Virus record (IMG/VR): IMGVR_UViG_3300032229_000772 | Coordinates: 1-25,269 of that record | DNA length: 25,269 bases | DNA from: a virus | Direction: 5' to 3' (one strand) | Shown: positions 7,188-15,508 of the stretch, one piece after another | Layout of the letters: each line of letters begins with the position of its first letter | Numbering within the stretch: the first letter of the stretch is position 1 | Notes under the pieces: generated by a model | Database searches by the model: none | What the model was told of the DNA's origin: nothing | What the model saw: the letters and a program-made list of their open reading frames with translations, nothing else | Position numbers and translations under genes: made by a program

Positions 7188-7931
7188 ATGGATACTCAAG
7201 CAAAAGAATACGGTCAATCAAATTTTACATTACCACATGATGTGGTTCCTTTACCTACCCAAGGTGTTTTTTATAAAAATAAAAAAAAATCAATTAAAGT
7301 TGGATATTTGACTGCCAATGATGAAAATATTTTGATGGCAGCTGGAAATGACATGACCCAAACTTTATTAAGGTCAAAAATTTATGAACCAGATATTAGG
7401 ATTGAAGATTTGATGGAAGGGGATGTTGAAGCACTTTTAATATTTTTAAGAAATACCGCTTTCGGACCTGAAATGGAATTAAATTTAACTGACCCTAATA
7501 CTAGAAAACCTTTCAAAACAACAGTAAAATTAGATGAGTTGAATATTACCAAAGGTCAACAACCTTCTGAAGATGGAACATTCATTACAACATTACCCAA
7601 ATCACAAACTACTGTAAAACTTAAACCCATGACCTATGGAGAAATTTTGGAAATACAAAGGATGGCTGAAACATATCCTGAAGGTAGAACGGCTCCTAAA
7701 GTAACATGGAGATTGAATAAACAGATTGTAGAGGTGAATGGAATCACTGACAGAGGGGAAATTGTAAAATTCATTGACCAAATGCCAATAGCAGATTCCA
7801 AATACATTAGAAAATTCTTGGATGATAATGAACCAAAATTGGATTTGAAAAAAACAGTAATCGCCCCATCAGGAGAAAAACTAACAGTTAATGTTGGGTT
7901 TGGGGTGGACTTTTTTCGTCCTTTCTTCTGA
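7188..7931 (+). CDS. T4 gp26-like baseplate / tail-assembly-chaperone-like protein
   Basis: This 247-residue protein starts with NFTLPHDVVPLPTQGVFY (about residues 12-29), then KVGYLTANDENIL. That resembles the LPSxGxxY ... K-Y-x-TAxEExIL opening of gp26-type proteins in T4-like phages. A helical LEDLMEGDVEALLIFLRN-like segment and a beta domain follow. It occupies the slot immediately before the tape measure, where tail assembly chaperones are encoded in most tailed phages. Near the 3' end the codons GAC TTT TTT CGT precede a stop only four codons later. A second frame offset by +1 overlaps here (see 7891-8064), as in two-product chaperone genes. The leader is the hairpin 7148-7185, leaving only 2 nt before the ATG. 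The coding call is firm; the name is inferred from motif and position. Confidence 0.6.
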   Translation: MDTQAKEYGQSNFTLPHDVVPLPTQGVFYKNKKKSIKVGYLTANDENILMAAGNDMTQTLLRSKIYEPDIRIEDLMEGDVEALLIFLRNTAFGPEMELNLTDPNTRKPFKTTVKLDELNITKGQQPSEDGTFITTLPKSQTTVKLKPMTYGEILEIQRMAETYPEGRTAPKVTWRLNKQIVEVNGITDRGEIVKFIDQMPIADSKYIRKFLDDNEPKLDLKKTVIAPSGEKLTVNVGFGVDFFRPFF

Positions 7932-8064
7932 TTATAGAAAAGGACAAATAGATGAATTCTATTTTTTAAAAACTCTTTTGAATGTATCCTATTCAGATTT
8001 TTTGATAATGCCAATTTTTATGAGAAAGTATTTGTTAAATAAATGGATGGAACTAAACAATTAG
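7891..8064 (+). CDS. Overlapping +1-frame extension or separate 57-aa protein downstream of gp26-like gene
   Basis: A frame offset +1 to the gp26-like gene is open from 7885 to the TAG at 8062-8064. Two readings are possible. It could start at the ATG at 7891 (57 residues, with AGGAG 15 nt upstream). Or ribosomes could shift near the TTTTTT at 7911-7916 and add about 50 residues to the gp26-like protein. The sequence after the junction, SSDYRKGQIDEFYFLKTLL and then YSDFLIMPIFMRKYLLNKW, looks like a real protein: helical, with an FxxKxLxxVSYSDFLxMPxxxRKYL pattern like the small chaperone-type or gp51-like proteins of T4-like phages. A terminator begins exactly at its stop, which supports this frame being the true end of the unit. 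A one-base homopolymer sequencing error in the T-run would also explain the split. Confidence 0.6.
   Translation: MLGLGWTFFVLSSDYRKGQIDEFYFLKTLLNVSYSDFLIMPIFMRKYLLNKWMELNN
7908..7931 (+). other. Candidate frameshift site at the end of the gp26-like gene
   Basis: The zero-frame codons GAC TTT TTT CGT CCT TTC TTC TGA contain a six-T slippery run. P-site tRNA-Phe could move +1 from TTT to TTC before a CGT codon (this window prefers AGA for Arg), or -2 within the T-run. Either route enters the frame that ends at 8064. The geometry of a stop codon soon after the slip is typical of programmed sites. No data show that shifting occurs. Confidence 0.4.
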
Positions 8065-8085
8065 GACTGAAAATTCAGTCCTTTT
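8063..8085 (+). terminator. Intrinsic terminator before the tape measure gene
   Basis: The stem AGGACTGA / TCAGTCCT (8063-8070 with 8075-8082) has a 4-nt loop AAAT and a T-run to 8085. It starts within the stop codon of the +1-frame extension and ends just before the next late-type octamer (8087). Confidence 0.8.
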
Positions 8086-8086
8086 G

Positions 8087-8094
8087 TATTTATA
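8087..8094 (+). promoter_or_regulatory. Candidate late promoter octamer TATTTATA (tape measure gene)
   Basis: TATTTATA lies 14 nt before the ATG at 8109 and right after the terminator hairpin. If it acts as a -10 element, the transcript would have a leader of only about 8 nt. Promoter function is inferred. Confidence 0.5.
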
Positions 8095-8108
8095 TATAAA
8101 ATAACATT

Positions 8109-10028
8109 ATGTTTTTTCAAGCAGGAGTCACAACACCATTAGATGATTTGAGTGGCAGTAAGAATTTAGGTATAGCTTTAGAAGGAGGGCCAGAGAAACT
8201 CAAAGAAGCACAAGACGCTCTACAAACATTTAGTACTGATATATTAAAAACTTTCACACAAGGAAGAGAAAGAATTTTTGAACTTCAAAGATCCTTGGTT
8301 GATGCTTTACCAAACGTAAGAAGATTAGGGGGAAATTTATCAGACGTATCAAAAATAATATCAGGTGTTGCTGAAGCTTCAAGAAGAAATGTTGTTGCCT
8401 CGACTGAACAAATTGAAAAATTATATACGTTAGAAAAACTTGTAGGAAAAACAGGTGGTGAATTAGCAGAAAGTTTTTTGAACGTTGGTATTGGAATAGA
8501 ATCTATACCTAAAGCACTTGGGGAATCAATTCAATATGTACAAAGTATAGGTGGAAATGCCAAAACAGTTTTTGCAGATGTAAGTAAAAATATGGACCAA
8601 ATGAACCGTTTTCAATTCGAAGATGGTGTTTTGGGTTTAACAAAAATGGCTGCTCAAGCTTCGATGATGAGGTTTGACGTAGGACAAACATTAAAATTCG
8701 CGGATGATGTTTTAGACCCTGACAGAGCGATAGAAGTTGCTGGAGCATTTCAAAGGTTAGGAGTTGCGGCTGGGACTTTGGTTGACCCTTTTGCTTTAAT
8801 GAATGCTTCTATCAATGACCCTTCAGGATTACAAGATAGTTTGATAGAGGTTTCAAAACAATTCACGTATTTTGACGACGAAACAAAATCTTTCAAAATC
8901 AACCGACAAGGTGTATTGACACTGAGAGAAATGGAAAAAGCCGCGGGATTGGCACAAGGTTCAATGTCAAAAATGGGTTTAGCCGCCGCTGAATTAGATG
9001 AAAGATTGTCTCAAATAAGTCCTTCAATAAAGTTTGAAAATGAAGAGGACAAACAGTATCTTGCCAACATTGGATCAATGACGAAAGGAGGGCAATATGA
9101 GGTAAAGTTTAGAGATGAAAAGGGAATAGAACAAATGAGAAAGTTGAGTGAAATTACTCAAGATGAATTCGATTTATTAATTGACCAACAAAAAGATAGT
9201 AATAAACCTATTGAAGAAACTGCTCGAGAACAATTGACGTTGTCACAAACCATGAACAACAACCTCGCAGCAATTAAAAGTCTTATGATGGGTGTAACTC
9301 TGACTAGTGACGCGGCAATGGATGTGACAGAGGGTCTCAAGCAAGTCGCGGATGCAACTGCTAGAGGGGCAGAAAAAACAACGGATATTGCAAAACTTAG
9401 AGAGGAGGCCAACAAAAATTCACAAACTTTAAGAGACGATTTGATTAAATCCATTAAAGAAGGAAAGACTAGTGAAGCGGAAATATTTGCAACTCTTGCT
9501 GAAGGAGCGGTTAATATTTTTGGGGCGGTGAGTAAAGAATCGATGCAACAAATTGCAGGAGCATCTCGACAAATATCTGAAGAACTTAATGATGAAAAAA
9601 ACACAGCAACCGCACGAGGTCTTTCCGATGCGGTTTCTCCAATTTTGGAAGCTTTATCAATTGCTGTTACTGGTGGACAAAATTTTATTCCTACGCAAAA
9701 TGGTCCATTTGGTGTAAATCCTGCAACAAATAATACTTTACCAGGACCTATTACTAATGTCACAGTTGGAGGAATTTCACCGAATCCGTCTTTACCAGGC
9801 ATGTCGTCATCACTCCCAAGTAGAGACCCTATAAAGGTAGAATTTGGGCCAGTACCTCCTGTAAACGTAAATATTACCGGTGCATCAAATATGACCCCCC
9901 AACTTGCAGAAGAAATAACGAAAATTTTTGAAAGATTATTAGGTAAACAATATATCAAAAATAATATAGCAGACAATATTACTGAACCCGATCCATTTCG
10001 ACCATCTAGGTCACCTTTAAATGGGTAA
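8109..10028 (+). CDS. Tail tape measure protein candidate
   Basis: This 639-residue protein is largely helical. The N-terminal 330 residues hold long amphipathic helices with heptad-like spacing (ERIFELQRSLVDALPNVRRL and following). A helical segment runs from about 400 to 510, and a Pro/Gly/Asn-rich linker from about 530 to 590 precedes a C-terminal helix. It lies between the chaperone-like gene and the baseplate genes, the canonical tape-measure position (T4 gene 29, 590 residues). At about 0.15 nm per residue of extended helix, 639 residues would span near 96 nm, close to a T4-size tail. I see no strongly hydrophobic membrane segment and no lytic domain. The first five codons (MFFQA, ATGTTTTTTCAAGCA) are identical to those of the sheath gene. 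A promoter-like octamer and a terminator lie directly upstream. Confidence 0.7.
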   Translation: MFFQAGVTTPLDDLSGSKNLGIALEGGPEKLKEAQDALQTFSTDILKTFTQGRERIFELQRSLVDALPNVRRLGGNLSDVSKIISGVAEASRRNVVASTEQIEKLYTLEKLVGKTGGELAESFLNVGIGIESIPKALGESIQYVQSIGGNAKTVFADVSKNMDQMNRFQFEDGVLGLTKMAAQASMMRFDVGQTLKFADDVLDPDRAIEVAGAFQRLGVAAGTLVDPFALMNASINDPSGLQDSLIEVSKQFTYFDDETKSFKINRQGVLTLREMEKAAGLAQGSMSKMGLAAAELDERLSQISPSIKFENEEDKQYLANIGSMTKGGQYEVKFRDEKGIEQMRKLSEITQDEFDLLIDQQKDSNKPIEETAREQLTLSQTMNNNLAAIKSLMMGVTLTSDAAMDVTEGLKQVADATARGAEKTTDIAKLREEANKNSQTLRDDLIKSIKEGKTSEAEIFATLAEGAVNIFGAVSKESMQQIAGASRQISEELNDEKNTATARGLSDAVSPILEALSIAVTGGQNFIPTQNGPFGVNPATNNTLPGPITNVTVGGISPNPSLPGMSSSLPSRDPIKVEFGPVPPVNVNITGASNMTPQLAEEITKIFERLLGKQYIKNNIADNITEPDPFRPSRSPLNG

Positions 10029-10052
10029 CTAATAAAAAAAACAATAATATTC

Positions 10053-10060
10053 TATTTATT
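10053..10060 (+). promoter_or_regulatory. Candidate late promoter octamer TATTTATT (baseplate operon)
   Basis: TATTTATT lies 13 nt before the ATG at 10074, so any transcript from it would be nearly leaderless. It would drive the three overlapping genes from 10074 to 23195. Promoter function is inferred from the shared octamer. Confidence 0.5.
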
Positions 10061-10073
10061 AAGAAAAATATAA

Positions 10074-13000
10074 ATGGCAAGTCCGTTATTAGATTTAGCA
10101 AATTCAGAAGGGTTCAGAAAAAAACTTTTAACAAGGAACTTAACACCTTACGCAAAAGCCCCAAATAGACCCACACAACCAATCGATACAGAATACGTTC
10201 AATCGAATTCGTCAGTTCAAGATAGTCCTGATAAATTGATTGATGAACCTTCGTTTGCTAATAAATTATTTCCTCTTAATCAATATGGTAATGAAGGTGG
10301 ATATAAGCAAGTGCCTGATCCTGGTGCATTATTAAATACAAAATCAAATGAGGGTATTTATGGATATCAAGATGCCGATATTGTAAAACAGGGTAGTTCC
10401 GAGGCACTGAAATGGAAACCTCTCAATGTATTTTCCAATGGAAGTGAAGTTGTTTTAGATAGTGCTGAATTTTTCGGATCACTTAATCGTCCTTTAACAA
10501 CAAATACATCAAACAATCAACCATATCCAACAACATTTGTATCTTCAACATATTCTCCTGTATCTATTCTATTATCACCAGATCCGAGTGGAAGTAATGG
10601 ATTTTTGAGTCAAGACTCATTTATTGCAAGATTGGGAGCTCAAACACTAAGAAAAGAGTTCGAAGATAGGATTGCAGCACAAATCCGACAAGATACATTA
10701 GGAAGAGCAAATATATTAAACGTATCGAGTGGTACTGATTTGGTAAACATACTAACGGGTGTGGTTCCAATTATAGAACCGGTTTATACAATCACTGTTA
10801 CTGCCAACCCCATTCTTGCAGCAACAAATTTTGCTCTGAGACTTGGAGGAAGTATATTACCCGTATCTCCAATTCCTGGATCTTATTTTGACCAAAACAT
10901 TACTTTAGGCCAGCCTACAACTATACAACAACTTTCAAATGCATTCAGAAGAAGTGGTGTTGGTAAGTTTTTTAATAGATTGATGGGTGGTGGAGAGACA
11001 GGTTCTCAAATCATGTTCAATAACATGGGAGCAGGTCAAAGGTCTCGATTGTTTAAGAACATAGATTTCAATAGATACAAACCTAATTTTCCTAGGAACT
11101 TCTTTCAAAGATTAGGAGGAACGTTATTAGGTACAGTTTCTGACAATAGTAATTTTTATATTGGAGGGATTACCTCAAACCCATCCCAAGTATTTTCACC
11201 TGTAGGAGATGTACCTGTAAATCAATTTGGTGTTGAACAACAATCTCCTGTTTATGGTCCATCTGAACTAGCTCAACTATATGAAGGCCCAAGTCAATCA
11301 ATTAGATTGGGGGCGAACGGACCTACCTACAGTAATGGAGGAGGAATTGAAGGAGGATTTACTTGGGTTTCTCCAAAATACAAAGGGAATGCTGGTAAAA
11401 AAGTTGGTTTGGGTGGTGAAGTCACAAATCAAGATGAAGACTTTAGACCTTCATCATATGTGAGTACAGAATCAGTAAACAACGAATTTAGACAAGGTTC
11501 AATACTCGATGACACACAAAGACTAATTGATAGTCAACCACAAGGAGGAAGACGACTACAACACGTAGGAAATGCAATCGACCAAGTTAGTAAGGTATTC
11601 AATGATGGATACAGAGAAATGACTAAAGGTTCGAGAGTATATAAATATGTTGGTGCAATCGGACAAGAGGTAGGGACAGAATATTGTCGTGTTTTTGCAA
11701 AAGATGTTCCTTATTTACAATATAATGATTTACAAAAAACAGATGGAATCACAACTGAAGGAAGAAGATTTGCGTATTCTGTATTAGATAAAACTTATAA
11801 CCTTAATATTACACCAAACAAGCAAGAAGGTGGTCAAGTTTCTTCTAATTTAGAAGGAACAATTAATAACGCTGTTGCAAAAAAATACATGTTTTCTTTG
11901 GAAAATTTGGCTTGGAGAACATCAAGTACTCCAGGATTTTCTACATCTGATTTACCTGTCTGTGAGAGAGGACCTAATGGAGGTAGAGTCATGTGGTTTC
12001 CTCCATATGGATTAACTTTTAATGAAACTGTTACTGCCAACTGGCAAAGTAATGATTTTTTAGGAAGACCTGAACCAATTTATACTTACAAAAATACATC
12101 AAGAGGAGGAACTTTACAATGGAAAATTGTGGTAGACCACCCATCTGTACTTAATGTAATTGTTAATAAAGTTTTGGGTAATGAAACAAATAAGGTTAGA
12201 ATTGATAGTATAATAGAATCTTTCTTTGCTGGCTGTAGAAAATATGACATCTATGAATTGGCGAAGAAATATGTTACAATAAGTCCTAATGACTTATTTG
12301 AATTGCAACAGGCAATCTCTTCGAAGGAACTAACTCGAGAACAAATTATTTATACTCGTGGTACAATTGAAAGTGGTTTTAATACACCAAATGGATTTGA
12401 TGTACCTGTATCACAATCTGGTGGAGGAGGAAACACAAACTTAGATTTTGAAAAGTATAAACAATTGGGATTTTATTTTGGAAATGATTATCCAAAGCCG
12501 AAAACAGATGTAAACTATAAGGACGAATACACAAGATATTCTGAAGAACTTGATGAAGAATATTCGAAACAACCAAACGCTCAAGAAACTGAGACTTTTT
12601 TCAACAGTGTTGTCACCCCAAATTATGCGGCGATGAATGAATTTGCGATAGAATTAGGTAAACAACTTGGTGCAAATGAAGGAAATGTGACGGTATATAT
12701 TAGTTCGAGTTGTTCGGCTCCTCAGACTGAATCATATAATCTTGAATTATCACAACGTAGAATAAACGCTACAGTTAGATTCTTTCGAGAAAACGACGCA
12801 ACTAAAACATTCATGTCTCAAGGTCGATTGATGGTAAAAGAAGACCCTGGTACACCAGAAGAACGAGCCGGTGCACTCGGAGAAGCTGCAATATCCAACC
12901 CGAGGAAAAGTAATTTAACTCAAGGACCTTATATTGATTCTTTGGAACCAAATGGAAAAACTTTTAATTGTACTGATACTAATCCGAATGTTGTTGGAGG

Positions 13001-15185
13001 TGATACGAAAGTTGGATCTAAAGAAGTTTTTACAGTAGGGGCAATGGCTTGTAGAAGGTCATACATATCAAGTATAAATTCAACTTTAAACGCTCCACAA
13101 ACAGGAACAGGACCTGAAGGAGGGCCTGGACCACAAACAAATCCAACAACAGGTTCAAATACGATTCCTGTCGTTGTAGGAAATGTGATTACTCAAACAG
13201 TTCAAGAGCCTGTTGTGACACAACAATACGAACCGAAGGATAATATAACCAAAAAGGTTGTTAGGTCTTTATTATCAGAATGTGACTATTTTGAGGTAAT
13301 TAAGGCTGAATCTCCTATGGTTTACGACAACTTGAAAGATAAGCTAAAATTTTTCCAACCATCTTTCCATTCAATAACGCCTGAAGGTTTGAACTCAAGA
13401 TTAACTTTCTTACAACAGTGTATGAGACCTGGAGACTCAATACCAACAGCAAAAAAACCAACCCCTGATAGCCCTGCACAATTACAATATAACAATGCTG
13501 TGAATACAACATTTGGTGCACCACCTGTTTTAATTTTACGAATTGGTGATTTTTATAATACTAAAATAATTCCAAGAAATTTAACATTAAATTATGAAGG
13601 TTTGGATTTGAATCCTGAAGGAATTGGAGTTCAACCTATGATTGCAAACGTTAGTTTAACTTTTGACTTTGTTGGAGGAAGTGGATTGAAAGAGTCGATA
13701 GACAAATTACAAAACGCTCTTACATTTAACTATTACGCAAACACGGAAATTTATGATGATAGAGCGGATGCGACGGACATTCAATCTTCATTGACTTTGG
13801 ATAAAATATTTTTGGACGGACAAATTGCTCCACCAATCCCTGGAGTAAATAGTGCTCCTGTAAACAATGGACAAGATAATAATAATACAATTGGAACAAT
13901 CATTAGTTCAGTAACAAATTCAGGTGGAATTACAACTGGTATAATAAGTTACAACGGATTTATGAATAAGGTTATTACTGATACTCAAACATATTTTACA
14001 AATGTTGTAAATAAAGTAAAAGAAAGTGTTAATCAATACAACAACGCAGTAAGACAACAATGGATGTTAGAGAGAAATTATACTAAAGGTAGTTCTGTTA
14101 TTGATAATGCTGATGTGGTATTATTTGGAAAACCGAGTAATATTGAAAAAAGATTTGATGAAATTTTTGTTGAACTTGACAAAAATATCAAAGATGGTTC
14201 TGAAGGATATATTCAGTACATGTCTCAGGTATCAAATAATTTACCAGAGTCCTTAATAAGAATTTTAAAAGAAAATTATTACAATTTTGTATCACGAAAA
14301 CGTGGGTCATTCCCAAATGCAATCTCGACTATTACTCAGGGTTTGGTTAATCAACAACAGAGTTATTTACAAACGTGGGCAAGATTAAATACAATTCTTT
14401 ATGACCCATTGAATGACAATACAGGAACTGATGGACTTCAAGCTAAAAATGGGCCAGTATTAATTTATGTTACTAAAGGTACACCTGATGTACATACCTC
14501 ATCGGACGACGCAGATACTTTCTTGGAACTTGAGGTTGATACATTGAAAATTCAAGAAGATATTCATGCGTTTAATGTTATTATACAAGCCACTAAAACA
14601 TTCTCCTATAACGGAACAAGTTATCAAGGTGTTTTAGTACCAGAAATAATAAACGGGAAGTCAGATTCCGTTTCAGTTCAAAAAGTTTTCAATCCATTTA
14701 GTAAAAATTCACTGTTTGATGATGACTCATTCAGAAGAGTTTATATGATTGTATCTGAAGATGTGGTAGATGATAAAAAATATGAGACTTTTAAACAACA
14801 AATGATTGGAAACATATTACTCGCCAAGAAAAAAAGTGGGGATTATATAAAAGTTGATTTGGAAAAAATATTTGATTCTTATTGGATTTCTATTGCAAAA
14901 CCTGTTTTCGTAGAAGAAAATAATATAACAAAATCATTCATAGAAAATTTGGAAAAAAATGATTTAAAAAATTATTTAATTTACACACCATTCGACAGCA
15001 ATAAACAAAGAAATTTTACTTTCACAACTGAAGACACCGATGGACCAAGTCAAATATCTTCGAAAGAAAGTTTGATAAAGGGATTGGCGAATACAACAAA
15101 CCAAAATACAAATACAATGACTTGGAATGATGTAAATGGTGATGATCTTCCTGGAACTTATATATCAAAAGCAAAACTTAACTAA
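10074..15185 (+). CDS. Giant baseplate protein with tube-initiator-like and OmpA-like domains
   Basis: This 1703-residue protein follows the tape measure and starts a tightly overlapped baseplate operon. Two parts stand out. Residues about 837-1002 resemble an OmpA-C-type peptidoglycan-binding fold: a strand VTVYISSSCSAPQTESYN, the helix LSQRRINATVRFF, and a closing strand-helix near MACRRSYISS. Residues about 1148-1237 start with PPVLILRIGDFYN and run through LNPEGIGVQPMIANVSLTF and a final NYYANTEIYDDRA. This resembles tube-initiator domains of contractile systems (gp48/gp54 or Afp7 type). The N-terminal 830 residues are Gly/Asn/Ser-rich without a motif I recognise. A Pro/Gly/Thr-rich linker lies near 1010-1050. 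The long C-terminal part (1250-1703) is mixed helix and strand. The stop overlaps the next start (TAATG). Baseplate location is inferred from context and domains. Confidence 0.65.
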   Translation: MASPLLDLANSEGFRKKLLTRNLTPYAKAPNRPTQPIDTEYVQSNSSVQDSPDKLIDEPSFANKLFPLNQYGNEGGYKQVPDPGALLNTKSNEGIYGYQDADIVKQGSSEALKWKPLNVFSNGSEVVLDSAEFFGSLNRPLTTNTSNNQPYPTTFVSSTYSPVSILLSPDPSGSNGFLSQDSFIARLGAQTLRKEFEDRIAAQIRQDTLGRANILNVSSGTDLVNILTGVVPIIEPVYTITVTANPILAATNFALRLGGSILPVSPIPGSYFDQNITLGQPTTIQQLSNAFRRSGVGKFFNRLMGGGETGSQIMFNNMGAGQRSRLFKNIDFNRYKPNFPRNFFQRLGGTLLGTVSDNSNFYIGGITSNPSQVFSPVGDVPVNQFGVEQQSPVYGPSELAQLYEGPSQSIRLGANGPTYSNGGGIEGGFTWVSPKYKGNAGKKVGLGGEVTNQDEDFRPSSYVSTESVNNEFRQGSILDDTQRLIDSQPQGGRRLQHVGNAIDQVSKVFNDGYREMTKGSRVYKYVGAIGQEVGTEYCRVFAKDVPYLQYNDLQKTDGITTEGRRFAYSVLDKTYNLNITPNKQEGGQVSSNLEGTINNAVAKKYMFSLENLAWRTSSTPGFSTSDLPVCERGPNGGRVMWFPPYGLTFNETVTANWQSNDFLGRPEPIYTYKNTSRGGTLQWKIVVDHPSVLNVIVNKVLGNETNKVRIDSIIESFFAGCRKYDIYELAKKYVTISPNDLFELQQAISSKELTREQIIYTRGTIESGFNTPNGFDVPVSQSGGGGNTNLDFEKYKQLGFYFGNDYPKPKTDVNYKDEYTRYSEELDEEYSKQPNAQETETFFNSVVTPNYAAMNEFAIELGKQLGANEGNVTVYISSSCSAPQTESYNLELSQRRINATVRFFRENDATKTFMSQGRLMVKEDPGTPEERAGALGEAAISNPRKSNLTQGPYIDSLEPNGKTFNCTDTNPNVVGGDTKVGSKEVFTVGAMACRRSYISSINSTLNAPQTGTGPEGGPGPQTNPTTGSNTIPVVVGNVITQTVQEPVVTQQYEPKDNITKKVVRSLLSECDYFEVIKAESPMVYDNLKDKLKFFQPSFHSITPEGLNSRLTFLQQCMRPGDSIPTAKKPTPDSPAQLQYNNAVNTTFGAPPVLILRIGDFYNTKIIPRNLTLNYEGLDLNPEGIGVQPMIANVSLTFDFVGGSGLKESIDKLQNALTFNYYANTEIYDDRADATDIQSSLTLDKIFLDGQIAPPIPGVNSAPVNNGQDNNNTIGTIISSVTNSGGITTGIISYNGFMNKVITDTQTYFTNVVNKVKESVNQYNNAVRQQWMLERNYTKGSSVIDNADVVLFGKPSNIEKRFDEIFVELDKNIKDGSEGYIQYMSQVSNNLPESLIRILKENYYNFVSRKRGSFPNAISTITQGLVNQQQSYLQTWARLNTILYDPLNDNTGTDGLQAKNGPVLIYVTKGTPDVHTSSDDADTFLELEVDTLKIQEDIHAFNVIIQATKTFSYNGTSYQGVLVPEIINGKSDSVSVQKVFNPFSKNSLFDDDSFRRVYMIVSEDVVDDKKYETFKQQMIGNILLAKKKSGDYIKVDLEKIFDSYWISIAKPVFVEENNITKSFIENLEKNDLKNYLIYTPFDSNKQRNFTFTTEDTDGPSQISSKESLIKGLANTTNQNTNTMTWNDVNGDDLPGTYISKAKLN

Positions 15186-15508
15186 TGGCAAGTCAATATT
15201 GGAATAGATACAGTGATTTTCTTATTAATGGAGAACAAACCGTTGTCCCCTTTGTCAATCTGCCTCAAAAACCTACAGACAAAGTTTTTATATATAAAGT
15301 TGGAAAAAGTAGATTAGATAAAACTTCCCAAGAATTTTATAATTCTCCCGTCTTTAATTGGTTAATTTTACAGGCGAATCCTCAATTTGGAGGGTTAGAA
15401 AATAATATATATGATGGTGCGGTATTGATTATTCCGTTTCCTTTAATACCATCATTACAGGACTATAAGGCAGCATTAGAAAATCATTTTTATTATTATG
15501 GCAGGTAA
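15185..15508 (+). CDS. LysM-like baseplate protein (gp53-like)
   Basis: This 107-residue protein has a central segment KVFIYKVGKSRLDKTSQEFYNSPVF (33-57, given in part) followed by NWLILQANPQF and YDGAVLIIPFP. This is the LysM-type pattern of strand, two helices and strand, ending in a hydrophobic IPFP. T4 baseplate wedge protein gp53 contains a similar module (IYGNPQLYWVLL), and in other contractile systems a small LysM protein sits between tape measure and hub genes. The role is probably as a baseplate linker that holds tube initiator and hub together; cell-wall binding is a less likely option. It overlaps the upstream stop by one base and the downstream start by 11 bases, so the three genes are surely co-translated. 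The start shown keeps the MASQYWNRY N-terminus intact. Confidence 0.65.
   Translation: MASQYWNRYSDFLINGEQTVVPFVNLPQKPTDKVFIYKVGKSRLDKTSQEFYNSPVFNWLILQANPQFGGLENNIYDGAVLIIPFPLIPSLQDYKAALENHFYYYGR

Noticed and set aside
7634-8014. Minus-strand open frame of 126 codons across the gp26-like gene end
   Set aside because: Low-complexity Ser/Phe/Leu translation, antisense to two better-supported frames, no promoter or leader.
9158-9976. Long open frame on the minus strand (272 codons)
   Set aside because: It is fully antisense to the tape-measure candidate, whose composition and position are convincing. Its translation has an odd Ser/Ala/Val/Ile-rich mix typical of an antisense reading and no leader signal.
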